This document shows positions 1 to 11,528 of a stretch of 64,000 nt of DNA, in pieces (within the stretch, counting starts at the first letter, position 1; the number at the start of each line of letters is the position of its first letter). A program made the translations under genes and the position numbers. The stretch spans positions 62,001 to 126,000 of the forward strand of contig LLEY01000125.1 in NCBI GenBank assembly GCA_001414485.1, written 5' to 3'. Below the pieces are notes generated by a model. The model was not told the DNA's origin, made no database searches, and saw only the letters and a program-made list of their open reading frames with translations. This DNA is from Calycina herbarum (lineage: Eukaryota; Ascomycota; Leotiomycetes; Helotiales; Pezizellaceae).

Positions 1-492
1 GCATTTCGTGCTGATGGTTCCATCGATACTGAATACTTGGTAAAGAATTGTCCTAAGTTGAACAGTATCTGGCTAGAAACCCTCCGACTTTCGGCTGCTT
101 CCACTGCTGTTCGGTATATTGTGGAGGATACCAAGGTCGGAGGTACCGTTCTTCCCAAAGGGAATGCATTGATGTATTCAGCTCGACAGCTTCATCTTGA
201 CAACCCTACCTTCGGAGATAATCACAACGAATTCGATCCCATGAGATTTTACAATCGGCCAAACCTCAGTAGGAACCAAAGCTATCGTCCATTCGGAGGT
301 GGGGAGACTCTATGTCCTGGGAGACACTTAGCGAAACATGCCATTCTTACCTTCGTTGCTTTGTCCTTGCGTAGATACAACTTCTCGCTTGCTTTCCCGC
401 AATCTTTCCCAAGATATAAGGAGTGCAAGCCGGCTATTGGAATTATCAATGGTTGTGATGATGTTATTTTCAGGGTCGAGAAAAGGGAATAA
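1..492 (+). CDS. Cytochrome P450, C-terminal part (5' end outside window)
   Basis: The frame is open from base 1 and ends at TAA 490-492, so only the last ~163 residues are present. The K-helix ExxR motif is seen as ETLR early in the fragment. The heme-binding loop reads FGGGETLCPGR, matching FxxGxxxCxG with the Cys that ligates heme iron. The text between them (AVRYIVEDTKVGG, LPKGNALM, FDPMRFYN) fits the normal spacing of a P450 C-terminal half. The GGGxxxCPGRHLAK style resembles fungal P450s related to the CYP7/CYP8 group (recall, not a search). No intron is needed in the visible part. Substrate cannot be inferred. The next gene on the same strand is a SAT4-like membrane protein. Confidence 0.88.
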   Translation, partial: AFRADGSIDTEYLVKNCPKLNSIWLETLRLSAASTAVRYIVEDTKVGGTVLPKGNALMYSARQLHLDNPTFGDNHNEFDPMRFYNRPNLSRNQSYRPFGGGETLCPGRHLAKHAILTFVALSLRRYNFSLAFPQSFPRYKECKPAIGIINGCDDVIFRVEKRE

Positions 493-1261
493 ACTGCCGT
501 TAGAGCTTTCTTCTCTCGAATTGCTCACAACTTTCAAATTTTAGCGAGAAAACGGAGATAAATTCTTTCCCTCTAATTTGCAATCTATCGTGTACTCTAT
601 TCCTGAAAGAATGAATGCTTCCTTCTTACGGACGTCAAATGTGGCAGTTCAGGTTCCTATCTTCCCAAGTTCTCCGTAGCGATCGTTGTTCCAATCTTTT
701 GGGATAACTTAAGGTGATTGATAAAGACTTAGAATAGTTAGATTTATTTACTCAGGTGGTTTTCAACAACAATCAAGTTAATTAGTTGTACGGGAAAGTC
801 AGAAGAACGAGCTATTGGCTGCCGCTTTTAAGGTCCCCCTCGAGCTTGCGATTGACAACTATTCGCTTAGTGGATGTGTTGTGCATGAAAAATTTCCCCG
901 CACGACCACCACCTTTCGTGAGCGATTCGCACACTGGCATCCTGTACTTTGTATGGATGCTTATGGTGGGAGCGGGGTGGCGTCGGGAGGCAAGTTCCAG
1001 TACCACTAGCAAGGACACAACTTATCCAAACATCACGTAATTCGCTAATGAAACAGCGCATGTAAGACTAATATATAATCCTGGAATTGTACAACCACAC
1101 CATTCCGGTTGGCCTTTCGCATCCCACGGCCTATATTTCCCTAGGTACCGGACAGTTTTTGGTCTCTAGAGATCCCTTGCATGCTTACTTTTGTCTGTCA
1201 GACTTCCTCAAAAATTTCAAGCTTTGTTAAGCCGTCTCAGGAGTGCTCAGTCAGAGGCAAC
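493..1261. other. Intergenic region without a recognisable gene
   Basis: It holds the 3' flank of the P450 and the promoter side of the SAT4-like gene. Short open frames on both strands show no codon structure or family motif. No repeat seen. Confidence 0.6.
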
Positions 1262-2724
1262 ATGTCGATTCCTGGACTACCTCCTGGTACTGACCTGTTC
1301 CAACTACCTTCCAAACAACCTCCAGATGGAGTGATTCCAGAATTTCATAGGAGGTCTCCGCTTCTGGACTTCACGATTGCTGTGAGCGCCATATTTCTTC
1401 CATTGATGTATATATTCTTGGGGATACGACTTTGGATGCGAATGAAACAAAGACAAAGATGGATGCTCGATGATTGTGAGTAAAGGAAGACGGACCAGAG
1501 ACTACGATACTGACTGTTGTTTAGCCATCGTGGTTACAACAGCAATATGCTGCACAGTTTTTTCTGGCTTGATCTTAGCCAATGTCCAAAAGCTCGCCAA
1601 ACATTCCTGGGACGTTCCGCTGGGCGATGTGATTTCTGCAGAAACTCAAAAGGTGTGTGCCCCCCTTTTTATTTTGGCAGACTACTGACTTGAGGCAAGA
1701 CGATGGTTTCGCAGCATGTCTTCAACACTGTGTCATTATGGCTTGGGAAGTTCTGCATTCTGGCTATGTATTATCGCATTTTTGGTCATATACAGAAAGT
1801 CAAATGGCAACTTTACGGCGTGGCGTTGTTGACGCTACCAATCTTCGTGTCGATTATTCTGCAACCTACCTTAGTTGGACCGCCAATTGGCAAGCCGTGG
1901 GGGACCCCCAACCCGCTGGTTGAGGAGACAAAAATCCCTGGCCTTATGGTTGGAATTGACAACTTTCTTGTTGATCTTCTGATTGCTTATATACCCATTC
2001 CTCTTATCAATGGACTAAATCTCTCGAGGAGAAAGAAGAATGGTATCATTATTCTTTTTGCAACTGGTTTCATGTGAGTAAGCCTGGTTCCAACCCCAAT
2101 TAACGCTTCTAACTTGCTATCAGTGCTGTGATTAGCGATATCGTTACGCTCTACTTCCGTGTTAGGCTATACCAACAAGTCGATCAACTTCTATACGGAT
2201 ACATCACACACAATTGCGCGTAAGTAAAACACCACGGACCTCACAGGAGTTGACACAAAGCTAACTCTGTAAGTCTAATTGATGGCACGATCTCGGTTAT
2301 ACTAAGCTCGCTCCCATCTTCAGCCAAACTCTGGCATGTCACAATCGAGCCTTCCAACTTCTACCAATCCCTTAGGTCTCGTTTGGTTTCAAGCAGAGGA
2401 AGCAGAGGAAGCGGAGGAAGTCGAAGTGGCCGTACAACTAACCACGAGCTTCCAGTCAGCATGGACGCAGTACCTGCCAGGAAAAAGAGGGACCCATATT
2501 CGATAGGCATGCCAACAACAAATCTTTCGCAGACACATCTCAACAAGGAGGATGGTCTAGAGTTGACCCAAACTAAACATGGAGTTGTCAAGTCGCAGGT
2601 TACGTCAGAACATCCAGATGAGAGACATGCTCCAGGGGACATATATCGGAAAGTCAGTGTTGAACAATCTTCGATTTCTTATCCCGACTCCCAGAAGTCG
2701 TCAAAGCAACGAGACATATTTTGA
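1262..2724 (+). CDS. SAT4-family rhodopsin-fold integral membrane protein
   Basis: Five exons: 1262-1475, 1525-1652, 1700-2073, 2124-2219, 2274-2724 (420 aa). All introns are 46-54 nt with GT/AG ends; branch-like ctaac or tactgac precedes several acceptors. The ATG at 1262 is chosen because the frame upstream carries no membrane segment. Hydrophobic segments occur near residues 35-60 (ISAIFLP-like AVSAIFLPLMYIFLG), 75-95 (VVTTAICCTVFSGLIL), 120-140, 150-170, 195-215 (NFLVDLLIAYIPIPL), 230-245 and 275-295, giving about seven. The order of landmarks (RMKQRQRWMLDD, SLWLGKFCILAMYYRIFG, DLLIAYIPIPLI) is that of the fungal SAT4 / rhodopsin-domain family. The C-terminal tail of ~110 residues is hydrophilic and Ser/Arg-rich, presumably cytosolic. 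Family members are uncharacterised or occasionally found in secondary-metabolite clusters; a role here is not shown. Confidence 0.85.
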
Positions 2725-4491
2725 TGAGTTGATAGCCTGGTTATTTGGTGGAATTGATTTGGTTTTGTCTCACCGTTCCAATGAATGGACAAAGTTCGAA
2801 TAGCTAGTTCGATTTTGTGTGCTAAGAGAGGTCAGTTTGTTGAACTGACTCTCGGTGGACATTAAAAGTGGCAATAAGTAGCTTGTTTTTCTCACCTCAA
2901 TATTCAAATGGTCTGGTACAACTGAATTTGATTGTTTTAAGACACCCGGGTTGATATTCTAAAATGTTTTAAGTGCTTAGGGAAATCACTTCTAAAAAGC
3001 TGGAAAAATGAGAGCTAGGCAGGCAATAATTTCTATCGCGAGACTAGGTAGAATTTCAGAATCCTTGAATTAACTCTGGTTGAGCCTGCATAAGAAACGC
3101 ATACAGTACACAGAGGACTTGGCGAGATTAAAGATGTACGCTTGATTGGCCACCGGGTAATTGCTAGACCACAACACCACCCCGAAAACCACGCCGTACG
3201 CACGCTTACGAAGGACTCGTGGCAACGCACATCATGCAACCTAAGTAAGTTGCAAGAACACCAAGATTCGACGGAGAACAATCAAACGATGAGAAAATCA
3301 CTTCCAATTTAATACGCCCAGAATATACCCTTTGAGGCACGTTACTTGTATAGGTTGTACAATGCCTGAAGGATTTATCCAGAATACGCCGTCCAAGACA
3401 ACAAGCCAGCCGCCACCTTCGAAAACGTATGATACTTCAATGACGCTTCACTTTCCATCGACGATGGATGAATCCTGCCCAGCAGCCAAGGCTTTCATCT
3501 GCAATCCACTAAATGGGCTTGGTGATTGATCAACGTTACCAACAGGAAGGAATTTGACGGGACTCGTATCTGCATCAAATGAAGCAGAAGAGATACATGA
3601 ATTAACTGTATTTGCAACAAGCAGAAAAAGAAAATAGTTCCTAAATAGGATTATGTTTACAAGAAAGAGTTACTTTTAGAAGATAAAAATGGGTAAAAAA
3701 ATGAAGAAAAGAAGAAGTTACTCTTCCCCGGCCGCCAACTTATTCTTAAGAACAGATGTACCAGTCAACCCAAGCGACCTATCAGCGGGAACTCTAGGCT
3801 CCACTGTACCAATTCAGCGATGCCAGCAGGCCCTTGGACCGTTGTACCAGTTTTACTCAAATCCTTTGATTTGATAACCCTTCCTGCTTATTGGAAAACA
3901 TATAGTAGGCAACCTTTTGTTTGTGGGATTGGTGGGCCCAGGATCCGGTACGCCGCCAATCATGTCAACAGGTATCAGAGTTAGCTGTAAACCTCCATCC
4001 TCATTCACGTGAAAGACCTCTTGGTATGACCCGCTCCAAGCTGAATACTACAGTTGATCTAACACCTACTTTAGAAGGAAAACATTAACCGAGACGGTTT
4101 AGGAGAATCGGGAATTTGATTTCTTAATCATTCGAACCCTTCTCATCTATTTTATGTGAGGAGTGCCACAGAACAATGACTATTGTTCCATCGAAAATTC
4201 AGGAGAACCACAAACACCAGCTTGAAATCTCAGCCATATACCAAGCACGGAATTTTAAAGAGTGTATAGTAAACAGTTGATATTTTGAATTTAGAATACA
4301 GAACATAGAACGAAAGAACGAACGAAAAGTTCAACGAAGCTCAACGATTTGGTGAACAGTCACTTAAGTCTCCGTATAATTGATAAGTAAGCTACACGAA
4401 GGCAGAAAAGAAAAATTTATGCACTAAAGAGCAAATCTTGATAGAAATGCCCGATTCCAATGTCTACCATATGCATTGCAAAAATAGCTGA
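2725..4491. other. Intergenic region with one degenerate fold-back element
   Basis: Between convergent genes. No credible coding exon on either strand. It contains a fold-back-like copy at about 4088-4148 (separate entry); otherwise no structure recognised. Confidence 0.6.
4088..4148. repeat. Fold-back element, degenerate copy 1
   Basis: The left arm reads ccgagacggtttaggagaat (4089-4108), nearly the same as the left arm of the copy at 42124. The right half, ttcgaacccttctc, is only a poor complement, so the palindrome is decayed. It lies in intergenic DNA downstream of the SAT4-like and CYP52-like genes. Confidence 0.5.
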
Positions 4492-6601
4492 TCATCTCCC
4501 CATCCGAACTTTACACCCATCCTCGCATGACAAGACAAGAGTAAGCTTCTGCCTCTCAGGACCATCTTCGTTTTCCGGCACCGATATAACCGGAAAAGCT
4601 TGAAGCATTCTAACAATCGTGTACGAGATTTCCACTAGGTCATTAAATTAGTTCAGGTCAAAGGAAAGAATCCAAGAAAAGTGAACTGCGCTAGATAGGT
4701 GAAGAAACTTACTGAGAGCAAAGTCCTCGCCTAAACACTGTCTCGGCCCACCACTAAAAGGGGTATATGCCCAACCAACATCGGCGAGTTTACCATCCTC
4801 CCATCTCTCAGGATGGAACTCGCTTGCATCTTCCCCGAATAGGCTTTCGAGTCGTGAATTGACGTATTGTCCATAAGTAACCATTTCTCCCTTTCGAACA
4901 AGAATTGGGCTCTGTCCATCTAGTCCTCCACCTGTTGGGAGTATAGTGGTTCGTATCGCTGTTCGATTATTTGATGGTACTGGGGGATACAGCCGAAGAC
5001 CTTGAACAAGTATGTGAGAAAGAGGCAAAAACATGGGAACAGAGTACCCACTTTCTTTGATAACACATGCTAGGTATGGAATTTGTTTGATTTGTTCTCG
5101 GCTTGGGTGACCTGAAGAACCCATGACTGAAGAAATTTCCTTGCGAAGTCGAGCCATGACCAAGCTATTGCGGACAAGAAGACGACTATATAAGGAAGAG
5201 AAGTAAGTTAACAAGAGCTAAGAATGGTAAGACGATGGGTCATTACTCTCCGGCACCCTTCTGTCTGCAATACCCTAGCATAGACGAAAGTTATTGTCCT
5301 AGAAGTGTTAGGAGAAACAAAAACTCAATTCTTTCATTCTCCTAAACCTTCTAGAAAAGTACATACAATTGACCGAGAATATTTTGCACAAGAAGAAGGG
5401 TGCCGGTTAGTGGTGACCAACTCTCTTACTGCTCGAGATTGAAATACTTACAAGGTCCAAGACAAACAACAAGCTGTCGTGTCTCTTCCAGCGAGCAAGA
5501 CATTGAGAAGCTGGTCGCGAAGGTCCTCTTTAGTTGCCGATTTTTTCGAAACCTGACCCATGAAGCCATGGGAGTCCTCAGCATCATCCTCATTTGACTC
5601 TGTCAAATTCTCTTCGATATAATTCTCCACAAACCGATGGACATTTGCACATGCCTCCCGGAACATTTTGGGTCTATACAAGTTGTGAAACGGTACCAGC
5701 CGAAATCTATTAGATAAACCTTCTTGGGCTATCGTAAAGCTCTCAGCAAACACCTTGTTTTTAGCATCTTGGTCAATGCCTGCTCTCAAGCTGTATGTAG
5801 AGCGGCCGAACAGTAAATCCGTGGTAGTGTCCAAAGTGAGACTGAAGAACAGAGGTTGAAGATCAACGGTATCATCGAAGGGTATTTGCGCTATCAAATT
5901 ATCGACATGCTTTTGAAAATTGTCGAGGTTTCGGTATTGTGCTCGGACGAATTGCTTTCGTAACAGCTCTCGAGAATGCTTCCACGCCGCACCTTCTTGG
6001 GTGAAAACCCCATTGCCCAAAAGGGGGGCAAAAACGTCTCTCCTTGGTCCAAACCCGTAATCTTGAGTTTGGTCAGTATGTTTCTTTGTGAGTCCATCGG
6101 ATGAGTCGGATACTGACCCTTGAAATCGGTACCTAGAACCGACTCCACATTTCCGGGGCGCATAAGATGAAATGCTCGTGGTCCCAACAGTAGATATTGA
6201 GAGACCATATTGTGAGGTTCGTACTCTTTTGCAACGCTAACAAAGAAATCAAGAAGACGTCCCTCAGAATTGGCCCTCCAGATTTCTCTCAGCCATTCAA
6301 TCCCGAAGGGCCATCGGTTTACAAGTTCTGGCGGTGGCTACAATTTTGTGTCAGCTGGTTTTTGAAGTGCTTGAATGTTACTTACTTGACAGCCATGTTT
6401 ACGCCCAAATTCGGAGTCTTGCTTTGAGATGTCAGTCTCACGACCAGATCACACCAAATCAACGCATGACTAGCTTACACGATATTCAAGGTGACTTTTT
6501 ACGAAGCGGTGTATAAAATGAGCTGCAATGGCTACGAGTAGCAACGTGGCAAAATATTTCTTGCCAAAATTCTCCGTCGAAACAGCTGAGAAGGCATCCA
6601 T
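4492..6601 (-). CDS. Cytochrome P450, CYP52-like (fatty acid/alkane hydroxylase type)
   Basis: Seven exons on the minus strand: 6601-6479, 6421-6386, 6337-6118, 6061-5452, 5185-5052, 5000-4713, 4634-4492 (517 aa, normal P450 size). An N-terminal hydrophobic anchor (TLLLVAIAAHF, ~residues 19-30) implies an ER membrane protein. The I-helix oxygen motif AGRDTT (~317-322) is typical of the CYP52 clan. ExxR is KESLR across an intron (~373-377). The heme loop is FSGGPRQCLG with Cys ~463. CYP52-type enzymes omega-hydroxylate alkanes or fatty acids with NADPH-P450 reductase; that substrate is inference. The exon 1/2 join is the least certain (alternative donor two bases upstream). Intron 4 is 266 nt against 46-57 nt for the introns measured closely, because it carries a fold-back element (5298-5358). 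Divergent from CCT1. Confidence 0.88.
5298..5358. repeat. Fold-back element, copy 2, inside a P450 intron
   Basis: The left arm cctagaagtgttaggagaa and the right arm ttctcctaaaccttctagaa are near-perfect reverse complements around a ~20 nt AT-rich loop. It shares the GGTTTAGGAGAA core with the copies at 4088, 28492 and 42120. It lies wholly within intron 4 (5451-5186) of the CYP52-like gene. Confidence 0.7.
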
Positions 6602-7474
6602 TATCAATGCACTGGGAGGAGAGAGATAAAATTAGAGTAGAAGAAACAAAAGTAAATCCAGCACTGGAAGCCCAAGTATGTTGGTCTCGAAATGTTGGAA
6701 CAATCGGACGACTAACAGGGCATACGTAGAGTGGTACCTTACAGTACGCGTAGAGATGAGCCAAAGAGACAAACACAAATAATAGAGAGGACTTGGGTTC
6801 CGGACGTAGAATGTCCAGATTGTACAAGAGAGCCAAACGAAAAGGGAAAGAGCGCTCCATAACTTTCAAAACACCAGAGGGCTCGGACTCAGGCTACTGC
6901 AACTACAAGGGAATTATTATGGGGCCACGACATCCTCCCAATACTCTACAGACCTCGACGCCATTCTAGAATATGAAAAAGAGCACCAAAGGGATATCGC
7001 AGCACCAGAAATTCGTAACAGGTCAAGACTCAAGAGTAGAATATCGCTCCACTTTGCTTCCTCAATATTCGACCAAAACTCGGAAGACCCGTCCAATTAT
7101 CCTAAAAGGCTCAAATATATTAGACTTCTAGAAGAGTCAGAACATCTGTAGAGTAGCCTCTGTGAAGGATCCCGTCATGTGGAAGACTCTTGCAGCTTGC
7201 AATGATGCTTGCAAGCAGATGCTCGGATATCAGGATGTGAAATAACGTATCCCGCCGAGAGGCAAAAACGGGGAGAAAGACTAAGATGTAGTTACTGGTG
7301 ATACTCAATACAAAGTACAGATCTTGGATGGAAGTTGGAAGAAGCATGCAATTCTCGTTTTCCATCCTTGAGATAAGGCTGAACATCACCACGTGACCCT
7401 TACAGCTGAGAAAGCTCGCGTCGCGACAAAATATTTTGAGAGAAGCAGCCAGCAATCAACACCACAACATCACA
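6602..7474. other. Divergent promoter region between the CYP52-like gene and CCT1
   Basis: No credible coding exon. The 873 bp serve two genes reading outward. A CACGTG E-box lies at 7390-7395, 80 bp upstream of the CCT1 start codon; its use is inference. Confidence 0.6.
7390..7395. promoter_or_regulatory. CACGTG E-box upstream of CCT1
   Basis: The palindromic hexamer CACGTG in the context CCACGTGACC, 80 bp before the CCT1 ATG. This is the core site of fungal bHLH factors such as Cbf1. Only the sequence match is seen. Confidence 0.3.
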
Positions 7475-9331
7475 ATGGGATCCCTTTTTGAACAACCTAG
7501 AAACGCCGGAACTCTGTGTAAGCCATCTGCGGAGCTTCTAAATGTTGTTTTTGCTAACCAAACCTAGTCCTTGGCGGTCAGAAAATCAGTGGGTCGGATA
7601 TTCGAGATCAGAATGGTATGGCCTCCCAGAGCTCTGACAGAAAAGGTAACTAATGCTAGGGAACAGTCCTTGCTACACAAGCCATCTCAAATGTGGTGAA
7701 AACTTCATTTGGGCCCAGTGGGCTTGATAAGATGATGGTGGACGATATTGGAGTATGCCTCATTCCTCTGCCTATTGCTGGCACAGGCAGCTAACATCTC
7801 GCAGGATGTCACAGTTACGAACGATGGCGCAACTATCCTTAGTTTACTCGACGTCGAACACCCAGCGGGAAAGATTTTGGTCGAATTAGCACAACAACAA
7901 GATAAGGAAGTTGGAGATGGAACAACATCCGTGGTTATTATCGCAGCAGAACTCCTGAGAAGAGCCAATGAGCTTATGAAGAACCGAATACACCCCACAA
8001 CCATCATCACCGGATACCGATTAGCCCTCCGAGAAGCTGTCAAATACATGCACGAAAACATCAGTGTCAAGGTGGACCAGTTGGGCCGAGAATCCCTCAT
8101 CAATATTGCGAAGACCTCCATGTCGAGCAAAATTATTGGTTCCGACTCCGATTTCTTTGCGGATATGGTTGTGGATGCTATGCAAGCTGTCAAGTCAACG
8201 AACAACCGACAGGAGGTCAAATACCCAGTAAAGGCAGTCAACATCCTCAAGGCGCACGGAAAGGGAGCCTTGGAGTCAATGTTGATCAAGGGTTACGCTC
8301 TGAATTGCACAGTTGCCTCGCAAGCAATGACCACCAGAGTCACCGATGCAAAGATTGCCATTTTGGACATGAACTTGCAGAAAGAGAGAATGAAGCTCGG
8401 CGTTCACATCACAATCGACGATCCTCAACAACTGGAACAAATCCGACAACGTGAGGCAGGAATGGTTATGGATAGAGTTGAGATGATCTTGAAGGCAGGA
8501 GCAAATGTTGTTATGACCACCAAGGGTATCGACGATTTAGTTCTCAAGCTCTTCATTGAGAAGGGAGCTATGGCTGTGAGAAGATGTAAAAAGGAAGATC
8601 TCCGAAGGATAGCAAAGGCAACTGGAGCTACTCTTATCAGCTCTCTTTCAGATTTGAACGGAGATGAGAAGTTCGAGGCTTCATCTTTGGGACACGCTGA
8701 GGAAGTTGTCCAGGAGAGAATCTCTGACGATGAGTGTATTCTTGTTCGGGGAACCAAGGTTCACACTTCTGCATCTATCATTCTCCGTGGACCCAACGAT
8801 TATCAATTAGATGAGATGGAGAGATCCGTCCACGACTCTCTCTGTGCTGTTAAGCGGACACTTGAGAGTGGTAGCATCGTTCCCGGTGGTGGAGCAGTCG
8901 AGACAGCACTTCACATCTACCTCGAGGAATTTGCTGGTACAGTTGGCTCAAGAGAACAACTTGCTATCGGCGAATTCGCCCAAGCACTCCTCGTTATTCC
9001 AAAAACCCTCGCAGTCAACGCAGCCAAGGACTCGTCCGAACTGGTGGCACAACTCCGATCAAGACACGCCCTCTCCCAACGTATCCAAGAAGGTGATGCC
9101 AACGAAGACGAGAAGACCATTGCCAAGAAGAAGAACTACAAGAACTATGGTCTTGACCTGACGGCCGGTAAAGTCGTTGATGAGATCAAGGCTGGTGTTT
9201 TGGAGCCAAGTATGAGCAAGATCAGACAGTTAAAGTCAGCTGTCGAGGCTTGCATTTCGATTATGAGAATAGATACCCTAATCAAGTTGGATCCAGAGCA
9301 GCGAGGGGGGGATGATGGACATGGGCATTGA
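7475..9331 (+). CDS. cct1: T-complex protein 1 subunit alpha (CCT1 chaperonin)
   Basis: Four exons: 7475-7517, 7568-7615, 7667-7752, 7805-9331 (567 aa, the usual size of CCT subunits). It is one of eight subunits of the cytosolic TRiC/CCT ring that folds actin, tubulin and other proteins with ATP. The first three short exons encode the family's N-terminus: [14 protein letters not shown], then [12 protein letters not shown] and [17 protein letters not shown]. The group II nucleotide-binding signatures TNDGATIL and GDGTTSVV follow at ~residues 62 and ~93. The GGGAVE motif is near residue 410, and the tail LIKLDPEQ is typical of the alpha subunit. The start is fixed by the first in-frame ATG before [13 protein letters not shown] His/Gly-rich C-terminal end (GGDDGHGH) is common in CCTs. 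Upstream intergenic DNA is shared with the divergent P450. Confidence 0.96.
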
Positions 9332-9764
9332 TGAGATAAATTGGGTGTTTGGAGCTGGACAAAAACTTTGAAGATTTGATGCTTGTAATATTATGGGCAA
9401 TTAGATTTGTGTAAAAGCATCGAGGGTATAACGCTCACTCATAATTCAATAAAATGACCGTCCATGATGAAGTATTATCTTGATACTTGTGAAGAATATT
9501 GACTCCATGTAAGCCAACCCAGCAAAATTCTAAAATATATTAATGCTAACTAAACAAAGTACCACCTTGTTTCAAGCTCGACTAAATAAAAGTAGAGCTT
9601 ACGGAGTAAATAGTCGTTTTGACTGACCCCTTGTCGTCTCGTGTCGGCATTTCTCCGGCCGCCACGAGGAGGGGTCGTTAATTCCATCCATTACTGAACT
9701 CCAATTTTAGAGTCACCTCAATCACTCCCAACGCAACTCCACGCTCAATCCCGTCATCGCAAAC
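9332..9764. other. Intergenic region between CCT1 and prolyl-tRNA synthetase
   Basis: It holds the CCT1 3' flank and the promoter/leader of the synthetase. The stretch just before the ATG is pyrimidine/A-rich. No gene or repeat seen. Confidence 0.6.
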
Positions 9765-11528
9765 ATGGCAGACCAAGCCCCCGAACCCCCCTCCAAATCC
9801 GCCCTCAAAAAGGCCGAAAAGCAAGCCAAAATGGCCGCCGACAAACTCGCGAAGGCCAGCAAACAAGCAGCCCTTCCTATCGTAGGAGGCAAGAAGGCAG
9901 ACGATATCATCGGCATCACAGTCTCCAAGTCGGAGAACTTCTCAGCATGGTATCAGGAGGTCGTGCTCAAGGCCGAGATGATCGAGTACTACAATGAGAT
10001 TTCGGGCTTCTTTATTCTGAGACCTAGTAGCATGTATATTTGGAACACGATCCGGAAGTGGTTCCAGGAGCGCATTGAGGCGATGGATGTTGAGGAGGCC
10101 AGTTTTCCGATGTTTTTGAGTAGTAAGAGTTTGGAGAAGGAGAAGGATCATGTGGAGGGGTTTGCGCCGGAGTTGGCTTGGGTTACGAAGGCGTGAGTTA
10201 TCCTTTAAGAGGGGGGAGAAATTTACCCCGCCATGTTGAGAAAGGTGACTGACGCAAAGTTTAGTGGTGATAAGGATCTCGAGGTCCCTGTTGCTGTTCG
10301 TCCTACCTCCGAGGCTGTCATGTACCCATACTACTCCAAGTGGATTCGAAGTCACCGAGATCTTCCCTTGAAGCTTAACCAGTGGAATAGTGTGGTGAGA
10401 TGGGAGGCCAAGCAAACGACTCCTTTCCTACGAGCGAGAGAATTCTTATGGCAAGAAGGACATACCGCACATTTGACAGAGAAGTTGGCTGGAATTGAGG
10501 TTCGGGAGATTCTCGAGTTATACGCAGGTGTTTACGAAGAATTGCTCGCAGTTCCAGTTGTTCGTGGTACAAAGACTGAGAAGGAGAAGTTTGCTGGAGG
10601 ATATTATACTACAACTGTCGAAGGATATATCCCATCCAATGGACGTGGTATCCAAGGAGCAACATCTCATTGTCTTGGCCAAAACTTCAGCAAGATGTTC
10701 GACATCACTGTCGAGGATCCTTCTCCAAAAATCGACGGTGCCGCAACACTCCCTCCAGTTCACGTCTGGCAAAACTCCTGGGGTCTCTCCACCCGAGTAA
10801 TCGGCGTAATGGTCATGATCCACGGCGACGACAAAGGCCTAGTCCTCCCACCCCGAATCTCTAAACTCCAAGCAATCATCATCCCCGTCGGAATCAACAA
10901 AAAGACCACCCCAGAAGCAAAAACAAAACACTACGACCAACTCCAAGACCTAAAAGATACCCTCAAGAAAGCCGGCATACGAACCGACTACGACATCCGC
11001 GACTCCTACACCCCAGCCTGGAAATTCAACGACTGGGAACTTAAAGGTGTCCCCCTCCGTCTCGAATACGGCCCCCGAGACGCAGAGCAAAACCAAGTAG
11101 CCTACGCCCGTCGCGACACCGGTGAAAAAGGAACCATCCAAATCGCCACCCTTGCAGCCGACATCACCGCCCTCCTAGAAACAATCCAAAAAGACATGTA
11201 CACCAAAGCCGAAGCCGCCTTCCGCGCGCACCGCATTGTAATCTCAAAATGGGAAGATGTCCTCCCCGCCTTGGACGCAAAGAATGTGGTCCTCATCCCC
11301 TCCTGCTTAGGCGAAAAATGCGAAGACAAGATCAAGGATTTGACCACGGGTAAACAAGAAGATGCGGAGATTGGACTGGATGGCAAGAAAGCTCCTAGTA
11401 TGGGCATGAAGAGTCTTTGTATTCCCTTTGAGCAACCGGAGGGGTTGGTTAAGGGCGAGACCAAGTGTCTTAATCCTGAGTGTGGGGATTTAGCTAAGGA
11501 GTGGTGTATGTTTGGGCGAAGCTACTAG
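9765..11528 (+). CDS. Cytosolic prolyl-tRNA synthetase (archaeal/eukaryote type)
   Basis: Two exons, 9765-10192 and 10265-11528, joined in phase 2 (563 aa). It charges tRNA-Pro with proline. A Lys/Ala-rich N-terminal extension (~50 residues) precedes the class II catalytic core, which starts at ITVSKSENFSAWYQEV. Motif 1 lies in the RPSSMYIWNTIRKW region and motif 2 reads FLRAREFLWQEGHTAH. Motif 3 surroundings read MIHGDDKGLVLPPRI. An anticodon-binding domain follows, then the Cys-rich zinc-binding-like C-terminus (CLNPECGDLAKEWCMFGRSY) ending in the Tyr conserved in this ProRS type. No YbaK/ProX-like editing domain precedes the core. Codon use changes within exon 2: from ~10740 it is strongly C-ending, while the first part is not. 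Convergent with Pkc1 downstream. Confidence 0.96.

Noticed and set aside
1..6601. Two P450s plus a SAT4-like protein as a biosynthetic cluster
   Set aside because: No backbone synthase, transporter or regulator is in this stretch, and the NRPS-like fragment is 13 kb away beyond housekeeping genes; evidence is insufficient.
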